60,595 bases of DNA, from positions 1 to 60,595 of the forward strand of contig CAADGS010000054.1 in the NCBI GenBank assembly GCA_900696615.1, written 5' to 3'. The translations under genes and the position numbers were made by a program. The first letter of the stretch is position 1. Each line of letters starts with the position of its first letter. Origin of the DNA: an uncultured beta proteobacterium. GTDB lineage: Bacteria; Pseudomonadota; Gammaproteobacteria; Burkholderiales; Nitrosomonadaceae. The notes beneath the pieces are model-generated. The model made no database searches and was not told the origin of the DNA. It saw nothing but the letters and a program-made list of their open reading frames with translations. Below are positions 49,849-58,579 of the stretch, piece by piece.

Positions 49849-50829
49849 ATGACGATAAGAAATCAATTTAAATGGACAATTATTGGTATTGTTATAGGGC
49901 TAATTTTTCTTTGGCTCTCGCTGCGGGGTATTGATACCGATTCCGTACTGGATAGCCTAGCCACTGTCAAGGTATTGCCCGCTCTCATGACTATTGCAGT
50001 GAGTTTGCTCTTTATGCTGATTAAAGCTTGGCGTTGGTCGGTCATTCTTGGACCGGTAGCACCGGTTAAGATGTCACTGCTACATTCTGCGGTTTATATA
50101 GGTACTGCAGCTAATCTTATGATTGCGCACTCGGGGGAAGTACTTAGATCAGCTTTGGTAGGTCGAAAATCGCGAATTGCTTCAAGTGCCATTCTCGCTT
50201 CGATTGGATTAGAAAGAGTTTTTGACTTTATGGTAGTCGTGACATTATTTGGAATTCTTTTAATTATTAGTCCTGAGCTTCCTGAATATGTAACCGCTGC
50301 TGGATTTGTTGCCATTTTCATGGTCATTGCAGGCTTAATAATAATGTTATCGCTATTTTTTCCTTCAAAAACCCGAAGGCATTTCGCAATGTTGGTAGCT
50401 CGCTTTTTACCCGAAAAATTTTCTGAAATTATCATTGGGCAACTTAAGCGCAGTCTTGTAGGTTTTTCTGCACTGGGAAGCGCATCAACTTTGATTAATA
50501 CTTTTTTATTATCGCTATTTCAATGGGGATTTATCGTCGCCGCAATCTGGCTAAGCGCCATTGCAGTTGGGTACGAAGCGACATTCTCGATGGTGATTAC
50601 GGTATGGATATTAATGGTGATCGGACTTACTTTGCCATCTTCTCCAGCGCAGTTGGGGACTATACAATTGGCCTTTACACTCGGATTTTCCTTTTCGTTA
50701 AATGAAACACAGATTCCTTTTGCAGCATCGGTAATATACACGTGCTGCGTAAATATACCTTATATGGTTATTGGAGCAATATGCTGGTTTCGATCTGGAG
50801 GAATCAGCGTAAGGCCCGCAGCACAATAA
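49849..50829 (+). CDS. Flippase-like / LPG synthase TM-domain protein (UPF0104)
   Basis: A 326-aa inner-membrane protein with about eight helices, of the lysylphosphatidylglycerol_synthase_TM family (PF03706). Typical features are the start WTIIGIVIGLIFLWLSLRGID, IKAWRWSVIL, the HSGEVLRSALVGRKS loop and LPSSPAQLGTIQLAF near the end. Members next to sugar genes are thought to move lipid-linked intermediates, while MprF-type members also carry a synthase domain, which is absent here. It leads a five-gene glycan run and is 28 nt before wecB. Confidence 0.85.
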   Translation: MTIRNQFKWTIIGIVIGLIFLWLSLRGIDTDSVLDSLATVKVLPALMTIAVSLLFMLIKAWRWSVILGPVAPVKMSLLHSAVYIGTAANLMIAHSGEVLRSALVGRKSRIASSAILASIGLERVFDFMVVVTLFGILLIISPELPEYVTAAGFVAIFMVIAGLIIMLSLFFPSKTRRHFAMLVARFLPEKFSEIIIGQLKRSLVGFSALGSASTLINTFLLSLFQWGFIVAAIWLSAIAVGYEATFSMVITVWILMVIGLTLPSSPAQLGTIQLAFTLGFSFSLNETQIPFAASVIYTCCVNIPYMVIGAICWFRSGGISVRPAAQ

Positions 50830-50857
50830 TATTTTTTTGCAGAAGGAGGTGTTAGTT

Positions 50858-52012
50858 GTGACAACTTCATCAGTTAGAATTAAGAAAATTCTTACATTAT
50901 TTGGAACGCGGCCAGAAATCATTAAGCTTGCTCCTGTTATTTGGGCAATTGGACGACACAGCGATGTTTTACGGAGTATAACTGTTTCATCATCACAACA
51001 TACAGATTTGTTAAGGCCATTCATACATGAATTCGGAATTAACATCGACCATGATTTAGCTGTCATGACGCCAGGACAAACACCAAGCGGAGTACTGGTA
51101 AGGGTTGTTGAAGCACTAGAACGATTATTTCTAGTCGAACGACCCGATTTAATCTTGGTACAAGGTGATACTACTACAGCAACGGCTGGAGCATTAGCTG
51201 CTTTTTATACACGTATACCCGTCGCTCATGTTGAGGCAGGTTTGCGGACTGGTAACCGACATAGTCCATTTCCAGAAGAAATGAATCGCCGCCTTATAAC
51301 GCAATTGGCAGATCTTCACTTTGCAGCGACATCCAAGAATGTCGAAATTTTACTTACCGAAGGTATCCAGGAAAAAAGTATCGTGCTTACAGGAAATCCA
51401 GTGATAGATGCATTACAGCATATTCTTGCTCATTCCTCAGCTTCCACACCACTTTCTAAGTTGCTTGATAGTATTTCAAATAAGCGTCTAATAGTTCTTA
51501 CAACACACCGTCGAGAGAATTTTGGTCAGGTCATGACTTCACATCTAAAGGCACTTCGACGTTTTATAGAACGTCATGAAGATATCGAGTTAATTTTTCC
51601 AGTGCACCCTAATCCTTCTGTGCGCAAAGTAGTCGATACTGAATTTATAGGCTTAGAGCGGATTCATTGTATAGAACCACTTGATTACATAGATTTTTTA
51701 CATTTACTCTCAAGAGCGTGGATAATTGTTTCTGATTCAGGAGGCGTGCAAGAAGAAGCGCCTTCGTTAGGCAAACCTTTATTAATTTTGCGAGATACGA
51801 CAGAGCGCCAAGAAGTACTAGATTGTGGGGTAGGCCGCCTGGTTGGTCATTCTGGGGAGCATCTTGAGGAAATGCTTGAGGCCACTATAGCTGATAAATC
51901 ATGGTTTGAAGCAGCCAGTAAAGTAGATAATCCATTTGGTAAAGGTGATGCAGGAGAAAAAATTGCATCGGCCATTATCAAATTTTTTGCATTGAATAAG
52001 GAAAGTGCATGA
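50858..52012 (+). CDS. wecB: UDP-N-acetylglucosamine 2-epimerase (non-hydrolysing)
   Basis: WecB interconverts UDP-GlcNAc and UDP-ManNAc, a precursor of surface polysaccharides. I chose the GTG at 50858, 7-8 nt after AGAAGGAGGT, giving 384 aa; a TTG at 50837 lies before the ribosome-binding site. The core has LTLFGTRPEIIKLAPV, VQGDTTTATAGALAAFY, HVEAGLRTGNRHSPFPEEMNRR, the THRREN region and SDSGGVQEEAPSLGKP. It overlaps the deacetylase gene by 4 nt (ATGA). Confidence 0.94.
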   Translation: MTTSSVRIKKILTLFGTRPEIIKLAPVIWAIGRHSDVLRSITVSSSQHTDLLRPFIHEFGINIDHDLAVMTPGQTPSGVLVRVVEALERLFLVERPDLILVQGDTTTATAGALAAFYTRIPVAHVEAGLRTGNRHSPFPEEMNRRLITQLADLHFAATSKNVEILLTEGIQEKSIVLTGNPVIDALQHILAHSSASTPLSKLLDSISNKRLIVLTTHRRENFGQVMTSHLKALRRFIERHEDIELIFPVHPNPSVRKVVDTEFIGLERIHCIEPLDYIDFLHLLSRAWIIVSDSGGVQEEAPSLGKPLLILRDTTERQEVLDCGVGRLVGHSGEHLEEMLEATIADKSWFEAASKVDNPFGKGDAGEKIASAIIKFFALNKESA

Positions 52013-53001
52013 TAGATCAAACTCATCGTCCTACTCAGAGCAATAAGCCAATTGCAAGCTTGTCATTAGATCTAGATAATGAATGGGCTTATCTGAAAAC
52101 GCACGGAGATCCGGCATGGGAGTCCTATCCTTCGTATCTTAGTGTTGTTGTTCCACGCATACTCCAGGTACTCGCCGATCACAAACTATCCATCACAGTA
52201 TTTGTGGTAGGTCAGGATGCAGCGCTTGAATATAATAAAGAGGCATTAGCACAAATCGCAAGTGCTAGACATGAGATAGGAAATCATTCCTTGCGCCATG
52301 AGCCGTGGTTGCATTTATTTTCCGAACACGACCTTGAACAAGAGTTGGCGCAAGCTGAACACTATATTGAAACAGCTACAGGTCAGAAGCCGACTGGCTT
52401 TCGGGGTCCTGGTTACAGCCAATCATCAACGTTGCTACGTGTGCTTGCCCGGCGAGGGTACACTTACGATGCCAGTTCACTACCAAGCTTTATTGGTCCA
52501 ATTGCACGCGCTTATTATTTTGCAACGGGTCAATTTGATTCTGAGCAGCGCGAACGCCTTAATCGTTTATTCGGTAGCTGGAAAGATGGATTTCGACCAC
52601 TGAAACCCTATTATTGGCGTTTTGATGGCGTTTCCTTACTGGAAATACCGGTAACAACTTTTCCAGGTTTTCGTGTCCCAATTCATTTAAGTTATGTGAT
52701 GTATTTAGCAGGATTCTCTACAACATTGGCACAAGCTTACTTTAATTCAGCGTTATGGATATGTCGATTGTTCAAAGTAGAACCTTCGATATTGCTGCAC
52801 CCACTTGATTTTCTTGGGGGCGAGGATGTTCCTCGATTAAAATTCTTTCCATCAATGAAAATGACGGGAGAGCAAAAAATTGCGTTGGTCAATAAATGCT
52901 TAAATTATTTTGCATATTTATTCGATGTTCGAACAGTAGGTGAGCATGCTGCAATTGTAGCCACTCGAAAAAATCTATTAGAAATCAAACCTGGTAGTTG
53001 A
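52009..53001 (+). CDS. Polysaccharide deacetylase family protein
   Basis: A 330-aa NodB-type (CE4) deacetylase. Motif 1 is LSLDLDNEW, motif 2 is the metal-binding EIGNHSLRHEP, and motif 3 is GFRGPGYSQ. The order TFVVGQ-NHSLRH-FRGPGY matches the group found in sugar clusters beside wecB and GT2 genes. No signal peptide is seen, so it may act on a cytoplasmic or lipid-linked sugar. It overlaps wecB by 4 nt and the next frame slightly. Confidence 0.9.
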   Translation: MIDQTHRPTQSNKPIASLSLDLDNEWAYLKTHGDPAWESYPSYLSVVVPRILQVLADHKLSITVFVVGQDAALEYNKEALAQIASARHEIGNHSLRHEPWLHLFSEHDLEQELAQAEHYIETATGQKPTGFRGPGYSQSSTLLRVLARRGYTYDASSLPSFIGPIARAYYFATGQFDSEQRERLNRLFGSWKDGFRPLKPYYWRFDGVSLLEIPVTTFPGFRVPIHLSYVMYLAGFSTTLAQAYFNSALWICRLFKVEPSILLHPLDFLGGEDVPRLKFFPSMKMTGEQKIALVNKCLNYFAYLFDVRTVGEHAAIVATRKNLLEIKPGS

Positions 53002-53033
53002 TGATATGGTTATCATTAGGGAAGGAGAAAAAA

Positions 53034-53798
53034 ATGCCAGATAAAAAAATTATAGTGATGTTGCCTGCGTATAATGAAGAAAAAGATCTCCCTGTTTTAT
53101 TGCATCGCATTCAAAAAGCTTTGGAACAGTGGTCTGCTAATTACCAAATTCTAGTAGTAGATGATGGTTCTGTCGATCAAACGGCACAAATTGTACGTGA
53201 TGCAGCGACGCATATGCCGATAGAGTTAATTCAACACCCTCAAAATATGGGACTTGGTGCAGCGATGCGTACTGGTCTCAAAAAGGCTGCACACAACAGC
53301 GATGTGGTAATCACTTTAGATGCTGATAATTCACAGGATCCAGAATTAATAAGAACTATGGTAGAACGAATAAACGAAGGTTTTGATGTTGTTATCGCTT
53401 CCCGGTTTCAGCCAGGTTCTCAGGAAATTGGTGTGCCACCGTTTCGTGTATTCTTAAGTCACCTTTCGAGTGCCGGTATTCGCACTCTAGTACGTTATCC
53501 TGGAGTACGTGACTACACCTGCGGGTTCCGTGCCTATCGGACAGAAGCACTCCGTAATTTGATTAAAACTTTTGGTGATAATTTTATACGAGAAAATGGT
53601 TTCTCTTGTATGTTTGAATTATTGTTGAACTTACGAACGTTGCATGCACGAGCTTCAGAGGTACCGCTCGTACTTCGTTATGATCTTAAAGAAGGAGCCA
53701 GTAAAATGCGCATTCTCCGTACGATGTGGCGTTACGTAATTACATTAACGCGGGGTTTTTTGCCTATGGCATGGAGAGCGACATCTAAACATGAATAA
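53034..53798 (+). CDS. Glycosyltransferase family 2
   Basis: A 254-aa GT2 enzyme of the DPM1/GtrB class. I placed the start at the ATG at 53034, right after GGAGAAAAA; a preceding in-frame ATG lies before this site. Motifs are VMLPAYNEEKDLPVLL, VDDGSVDQTAQIV, the DxD-like TLDADNSQDPELI and DYTCGFRAYRTEAL. No C-terminal membrane helix is obvious. It overlaps the oxidoreductase gene by 8 nt. Confidence 0.92.
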   Translation: MPDKKIIVMLPAYNEEKDLPVLLHRIQKALEQWSANYQILVVDDGSVDQTAQIVRDAATHMPIELIQHPQNMGLGAAMRTGLKKAAHNSDVVITLDADNSQDPELIRTMVERINEGFDVVIASRFQPGSQEIGVPPFRVFLSHLSSAGIRTLVRYPGVRDYTCGFRAYRTEALRNLIKTFGDNFIRENGFSCMFELLLNLRTLHARASEVPLVLRYDLKEGASKMRILRTMWRYVITLTRGFLPMAWRATSKHE

Positions 53799-55152
53799 TT
53801 CTTCAGTCTGTAGCGTTAATCGTGACGTTTCTGCTTCTAATAATATTAATTCCGTTGCTTCGGCATGGAATGTAGCTGTCGTCGGAGGTGGAATCGGAGG
53901 CTTGGTAGTTGCTTATTGGCTTGCTAAAGCTGGTGCAAGAGTCACTGTTTACGAAGCATCTGACCAAACTGGTGGGTTAGGTACATTTTTTCAGTATCGA
54001 AGTGTATATCTTGAGCGTTTCTATCATTGTATGCTACCAAGTGATCAGCACCTTTTGAGGGTATTGGATGAGTTAGGTTTAATAAATGAAGTTTACTGGA
54101 AAGAGACTAGTTTTGGTTTTATGCAAAACGGAAAATTATATGGACTGAATACTCCCTTTGAATTATTGAAATTTGGTCCTTTATCTTTGGTTGATAGGAT
54201 ACGTGTTGGTTTAACTGGATTGTGGGGACGTATTTGCTCACCAAATGGATTAGATAACGTAACTTGCGTCGAATGGTTGAGTCGGTTATCAGGAAGGCGT
54301 GCTTTTGAAACCTTCTGGAAACCGATGTTGCAGGCTAAATTTGGCGATCGTTATCATAAAGTTCCAGCATTATGGTTTTGGACACGTTTTAATCGCGAAA
54401 AAGGTGGTAAACGTGAATGTAAAGGTTACATTCATGGAGGTTATCGGCGAATTATAGAAACCCTCGTTAAAGCAATTGAACAACATGGAGGAACAGTCAG
54501 ACTTAAAGCACCCGTAGAGAAACTTGATCTTGTTGAAAATGGACAGCTTGCTGTATTTGAAACACACGAAAAATACCAGCTTTATGATCGCGTTGTCGTT
54601 ACGGCCCCCATTTCTTTTTTACACAAATCAATTGCAAATACTCAATTGGCTAAAGCTGCTACACTAATCGATGGTGAAATCGATATGCAAGGGGTGATAA
54701 ATGCTGTTTTTATGTTGCGCCGTGGTTTTACAAAACACTATTGGGTTGCAGCTATTGATGAAGAAATCCTATTTCAAGGTATTGTAGAAAGCACCACTCT
54801 ACTTGATAAAACTGATACCGCGGGCGCACATATGATATATGTGATGAATTATGTTCATCGAACGGATTCACTTTTTCTCCAAAAAGATGAAGAAATTTTG
54901 CAGACCTACACAGATGGATTGAAACGGCTTTTCCCGGATTTTAAAGATGAAGATGTGATTGATCGATTTGTTTTCCGGGCACCATATGTCGAACCACTTT
55001 ACACAACAGGTTATCTACAGCGTAAACCACCCACAATTTTGCTATCTGGGAAATTATATTTAGCTACTACCGCGCAAGTATACCCTGAGGTTACTTCTTG
55101 GAATGGAACAATTGGCCTTGCTCGTAAGATTGTTGATGAAATGCTAAGTTGA
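53791..55152 (+). CDS. FAD-dependent oxidoreductase (amine oxidase/UGM-like)
   Basis: A 453-aa flavoprotein. The dinucleotide-binding motif VVGGGIGGLVVAYWLAKAGARVTVYEASDQTGG lies at about residues 31-62 after a polar leader. The FAD fold continues with FWKPMLQAKFGDRYHKVPALWFWTRF, and the C-terminus has LATTAQVYPEVTSWNGTIGLA. Such proteins in glycan clusters are annotated as UDP-galactopyranose-mutase-like or protoporphyrinogen-oxidase-like; the reaction is not known. It is the last gene of the run; an IS fossil starts 26 nt after the stop. Confidence 0.85.
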   Translation: MNNSSVCSVNRDVSASNNINSVASAWNVAVVGGGIGGLVVAYWLAKAGARVTVYEASDQTGGLGTFFQYRSVYLERFYHCMLPSDQHLLRVLDELGLINEVYWKETSFGFMQNGKLYGLNTPFELLKFGPLSLVDRIRVGLTGLWGRICSPNGLDNVTCVEWLSRLSGRRAFETFWKPMLQAKFGDRYHKVPALWFWTRFNREKGGKRECKGYIHGGYRRIIETLVKAIEQHGGTVRLKAPVEKLDLVENGQLAVFETHEKYQLYDRVVVTAPISFLHKSIANTQLAKAATLIDGEIDMQGVINAVFMLRRGFTKHYWVAAIDEEILFQGIVESTTLLDKTDTAGAHMIYVMNYVHRTDSLFLQKDEEILQTYTDGLKRLFPDFKDEDVIDRFVFRAPYVEPLYTTGYLQRKPPTILLSGKLYLATTAQVYPEVTSWNGTIGLARKIVDEMLS

Positions 55153-55178
55153 AGAAAATGTTAGGACGCTAATAAATT

Positions 55179-55667
55179 GTAGTAATCGCGACGGTCTGTT
55201 AAAAAAGCTGGTTTTATCGTAAGATTGGTTTATATAGAGAGAGTTTGCGCATGCGCTTAAAGTAGAATAGATAATTTTGTGCGCTCAATATTTTGACCAT
55301 TGCGGCGGTATGCCAAATCCAGATGAATATCACGGCATAGCTGACGGTCAGACTCAATCCTAAACAGATAACTGATCAATTGCATACGAAAAAACAATAC
55401 CGGATCAATGTAAGCTCGCCCATTGTCCAAACAGTAAAGTTCTTCTGTCAGATCATACAAAAACTCCAAATTCAGTAGCTTCCCGACCCTCCTTAATAAA
55501 AGATCTTTAGAAATAAAACTTTCTTCAGATCAATCGTCGAGAATAATTCCCGTTGATGCGTTTGTTTGCCTTGCATTAATCTCTCCGGTGATCGAAAGGA
55601 GACCTCTTATTTTATTATTTACTAACGTAGTATAAGGGGGTTTTCAACAGGCTCTCATGATTACTAC
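55179..55667 (-). mobile_element. Internally deleted IS1182-family element
   Basis: Both ends share a terminal inverted repeat: left GTAGTAATCGCGACGG then CTGTTAAAAAA; right, read on the minus strand, GTAGTAATCATGAGAG then CCTGTTGAAAA. Only 489 bp remain of an element normally about 1.5 kb or more. On the minus strand the transposase N-terminus is still readable: MQGKQTHQRELF, a frameshift, SKDLLLRRVGKLLNLEFLYDL, then DNGRAYIDPVLFFRMQLISYLF and LCRDIHLDLAYR. This is typical of the IS1182 N-terminal domain. The catalytic part is deleted. No target duplication is evident. Confidence 0.8.
55257..55469 (-). pseudogene. IS1182 transposase, N-terminal fragment
   Basis: A 70-codon surviving piece of the transposase. 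It reads EFLYDLTEELYCLDNGRAYIDP through RQLCRDIHLDLAYRR, then diverges into NGQNIERTKLSILL, marking the deletion junction at about 55300. Not expected to be functional. Confidence 0.8.
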
Positions 55668-55677
55668 ATCCTTATTA

Positions 55678-56394
55678 GGGTCTGTAACACTATTTGATAT
55701 AACAAACATGGTGATGAAAATCACTGAAACTCAATATCAACATATCGAACACTGCATGCCCCGCCAGCGCGGCGATGTCAGCCATTGCAATCTACAAATT
55801 CTTAATGCAATTTAATATGTTACCGAGCATGGTAGCAAAAAGTTTTTGAGCAGTTGCAGCAACAACAAATCATTCGCATCAAAATTGAAACCTTTTCGAT
55901 CGATAGCATAAGCATCAAAACGGTACTAGTACATTAAAAAAACGACCCACAATCTATCCAGTAAATTCAGAGGTGGCTGGAATAACAAAATTCATCTGGT
56001 TTTGCGTAGATGCCAGAACAGCTACAATCTTTGCCATATCCTTGGGACATACGCTTTTTGATGCACCGGCAAGGCGACAACTGCTCTTGGCGCTTGACTC
56101 CGTTACTTCACTGACTCAACTATTGATGGATTGCGCTTATGAAGATGATCAAACCAGACAACTTTTATTGAAGCCTGGTTATATCCCGACTGTCTCGCCA
56201 AAGACTAATCGGTTAGAACCATGGGAATATGACCGCGCCATTTACAAGAAACGCAATGAGATCGAAAGAATATTCCGCAGACTCAGGGGATTCCATCGAA
56301 TATTCACCAGATTCGACAAATTAGATATCACCTTTCTCATTCATTTATTTCACTCTTATCGTCGAAGCTCTTAGATAGTTGTCAACAGGTCCTA
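55678..56394 (+). mobile_element. Degenerate IS5-family (IS427-like) element
   Basis: The left end GGGTCTGTAACACTATTT and the right end (minus strand GGACCTGTTGACAACTAT) form imperfect inverted repeats. The transposase is broken into frames. MKITETQYQHIEHCMPRQRGD comes first, with YVTEHGSK after a stop. Next is IIRIKIETFSIDSISIK in another frame, covering the first catalytic Asp. A C-terminal piece at 55973-56374 has YDRAIYKKRNEIERIFRRLRG and RIFTRFDKLDITFLIH. At about 720 bp it is slightly shorter than an intact element. It lies 10 bp from the IS1182 fossil and reaches the rplS stop codon. Confidence 0.8.
55973..56374 (+). pseudogene. IS5-family transposase, C-terminal fragment
   Basis: A 133-codon open piece. 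Its first 20 residues are out of frame with the family; from SLGHTLFDAPARRQLLLALDSV onward it matches the C-terminal DDE domain, including LMDCAYEDDQTRQLL and the Glu of YKKRNEIERIF. Without the N-terminal half and the first Asp it cannot be active. Confidence 0.8.
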
Positions 56395-56811
56395 AATTGA
56401 AACCTGTTGCGTAGCAGATGCTAACCGTGTTGCTTCGTTGATATTACTTCCATTTTTAGTAGATAATTTTTCGCGAATCCGAGCTGATTTCCCAGCGCGA
56501 TTTCTCAAATAATAAAGTTTTGCGCGTCGAACTGCGCCTCTGCGTTTTACTTCAATGCTATCAATTAGTGGCGAATATGTTTGGAAGGTTCGCTCTACTC
56601 CTTCACCACTTGAAATTTTTCGTACTATAAATGCTGAATTTAGTCCACGATTGCGTTTAGCTATTACAACACCTTCATAAGCCTGAATACGTCTGCGATC
56701 ACCTTCCACAACATTGACATTGACAATTACCGTATCTCCAGGGAAAAAAACAGGAATGTCCTTATTAAGACGCTTTATTTCTTCAGCTTCAAGTTGTTGG
56801 ATTAGATTCAT
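56392..56811 (-). CDS. rplS: 50S ribosomal protein L19
   Basis: L19 lies at the subunit interface of the ribosome. The body [74 protein letters not shown] is canonical and ends with the conserved [10 protein letters not shown] tail of about 24 residues ([23 protein letters not shown]) follows. The TAG stop (56394-56392) coincides with the outer end of the IS5-family fossil, so the last codons or the stop may have been set by that insertion. Last gene of the rpsP operon. Confidence 0.94.
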   Translation of the reverse strand: MNLIQQLEAEEIKRLNKDIPVFFPGDTVIVNVNVVEGDRRRIQAYEGVVIAKRNRGLNSAFIVRKISSGEGVERTFQTYSPLIDSIEVKRRGAVRRAKLYYLRNRAGKSARIREKLSTKNGSNINEATRLASATQQVSI

Positions 56812-56835
56812 TTTCTTTGCATACCTTCTTTTTAA

Positions 56836-57624
56836 TTAAATTTTACCGAGACTTATGTTTTTTTTAAATTCTTCCAAAAGCTTACTTTCTTCGTTAGTTA
56901 TACCATGTTTTGACTTTAACTTGAATAAATCAGGCCGTTTCAACCATGTTCTACCGAGAGATTGTTGTAAACGCCAACGCTGGATCTGTGCGTGATTACC
57001 TGACAGAAGTATCTCAGGCACGTAATTGCCTTTGTACAGTTTCGGTCGAGTGTAATGAGGAAAATCCAACAGTCCATTCGTAAATGAATCCTGGTTAGCA
57101 GACTCAGGATTACCTAATACTCCTGGTATTTGCCTCACAATACAATCAATTAAAACCATTGCAGCCAACTCACCCCCAGATAACACATAATCGCCAATAG
57201 ATAATTCTAAATCTACTTGACTCAAAATTAAGCGTTCATCTATTCCCTCATAACGTCCGCAGAGCAAAATTAAGCTGTGCAACCTACTGATCTGTTTAAC
57301 TGTTTCATGATCTAGACGCCTACCTTGTGGTGTTAAGTAAACTACCTTCGTATTCTCTAAACCTGACTCAATTTGGGTTGCTTTAGCTTGTAGTATGGCA
57401 TCTTCAATAGGTTGAGCCATCATTACCATTCCGGGACCACCACCGTATGGACTGTCATCCACTATATGATGATTGCTATGCGCAAAATCACGCGGATTCC
57501 ATGTTCTAAGCTTCAAAAGAGCATTTCTACAAGCTTTCCCTGTTACACCATATTGCGTAATGGCGTCAAACATTTCTGGAAACAATGTAATGACGTCACA
57601 TTCTAAAGGCATTAGAGGCCACAT
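56836..57624 (-). CDS. trmD: tRNA (guanine-N1)-methyltransferase TrmD
   Basis: TrmD makes m1G37 in tRNAs, needed for reading-frame maintenance. The 262-aa protein has the trefoil-knot core [13 protein letters not shown] and [30 protein letters not shown], and [28 protein letters not shown]. Start: the ATG at 57624 overlaps the rimM stop (TAATG); a second ATG four codons later is possible. Confidence 0.95.
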   Translation of the reverse strand: MWPLMPLECDVITLFPEMFDAITQYGVTGKACRNALLKLRTWNPRDFAHSNHHIVDDSPYGGGPGMVMMAQPIEDAILQAKATQIESGLENTKVVYLTPQGRRLDHETVKQISRLHSLILLCGRYEGIDERLILSQVDLELSIGDYVLSGGELAAMVLIDCIVRQIPGVLGNPESANQDSFTNGLLDFPHYTRPKLYKGNYVPEILLSGNHAQIQRWRLQQSLGRTWLKRPDLFKLKSKHGITNEESKLLEEFKKNISLGKI

Positions 57625-58130
57625 TAATAATTAAGATCCCAATCCACAACAATCTGAGAATTATCCAAGTTTACTTTTATAATTGCTTGCTCTATAAAAG
57701 GAATAAGAATTTCTTTTTGTTCTTCGTTGAGTACTCGCAAAACATCGTTTGCACCAGTTTCAAGTAACCCAATTACTTTTCCCAGATCTTCATTATTTAA
57801 GTTTATTACGTGTGTGCCGATTAGATCTGACCAGTAATACCCCCTTTCGCCCTTTTCTGGTAGGGTAGGTAGTAAGTTACGTGGAACAGCTATTTGGATT
57901 CCTCTTAACTTAATAGCTTGTGTACGATCTACATATTCCCTAAGCTTTACATGGAGAATACCGCCATTTATGTATCCGGTATCCACACATACTTCATGCC
58001 AATCATTATCTCTATTACCCAACCACCAAGTCGAATAATTTAGCAGTCCATCGACAAATTCAGTATAAGGGCACACTTTAATCCATCCGTAAATTCCATA
58101 AGAATTAATAACATGCCCCATTACAACCAT
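57624..58130 (-). CDS. rimM: 16S rRNA processing protein RimM
   Basis: RimM helps mature the 30S head domain. The 168-aa protein has the N-terminal RimM barrel ([23 protein letters not shown]) and the C-terminal PRC barrel ([36 protein letters not shown]). It is between rpsP and trmD as usual, 37 nt after rpsP. Confidence 0.95.
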   Translation of the reverse strand: MVVMGHVINSYGIYGWIKVCPYTEFVDGLLNYSTWWLGNRDNDWHEVCVDTGYINGGILHVKLREYVDRTQAIKLRGIQIAVPRNLLPTLPEKGERGYYWSDLIGTHVINLNNEDLGKVIGLLETGANDVLRVLNEEQKEILIPFIEQAIIKVNLDNSQIVVDWDLNY

Positions 58131-58167
58131 TGAGGTAGGTGTAATGATTTGTTTATTTTTGTGGATT

Positions 58168-58428
58168 TTATTGGTTATTTTGTGTATTTTGAGTAAATTG
58201 CTTAACTAAACGTGTTGCCGTCTCTGAAAGTTGCGCTCCTTTAGATTTCCAATACATTACGCGATCCAGGTGAATTCGCAAAGATTCTTCGCCACCAGTA
58301 GCTCTCGGGTTGTAAAAACCAACTCTCTCAATGAAGCGACCATCACGTGAGTCACGCGAGTCAGCAACAACCATGTTGTAAAATGGACGTTTCTTTGCAC
58401 CACCTCTTGCCAATCTAATTATAACCAT
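58168..58428 (-). CDS. rpsP: 30S ribosomal protein S16
   Basis: S16, 86 aa, of normal length. It begins [41 protein letters not shown], the family signature. First gene of the rpsP-rimM-trmD-rplS operon, whose promoter should lie in the 151-nt divergent gap to glcF. Confidence 0.97.
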   Translation of the reverse strand: MVIIRLARGGAKKRPFYNMVVADSRDSRDGRFIERVGFYNPRATGGEESLRIHLDRVMYWKSKGAQLSETATRLVKQFTQNTQNNQ

Positions 58429-58579
58429 ATATATATTTATATTTTGCTAAAAAATCATTATACAAGCTTTTTAAAGTTTTCTATATTACATTAATTCCTT
58501 TGCTTCAAGCAAGAAGCAACTGTTTTTTTGTGCAGTTATCTGTTAAAAGATAAAAAATTTAGAAATAGGATAAACAAAA

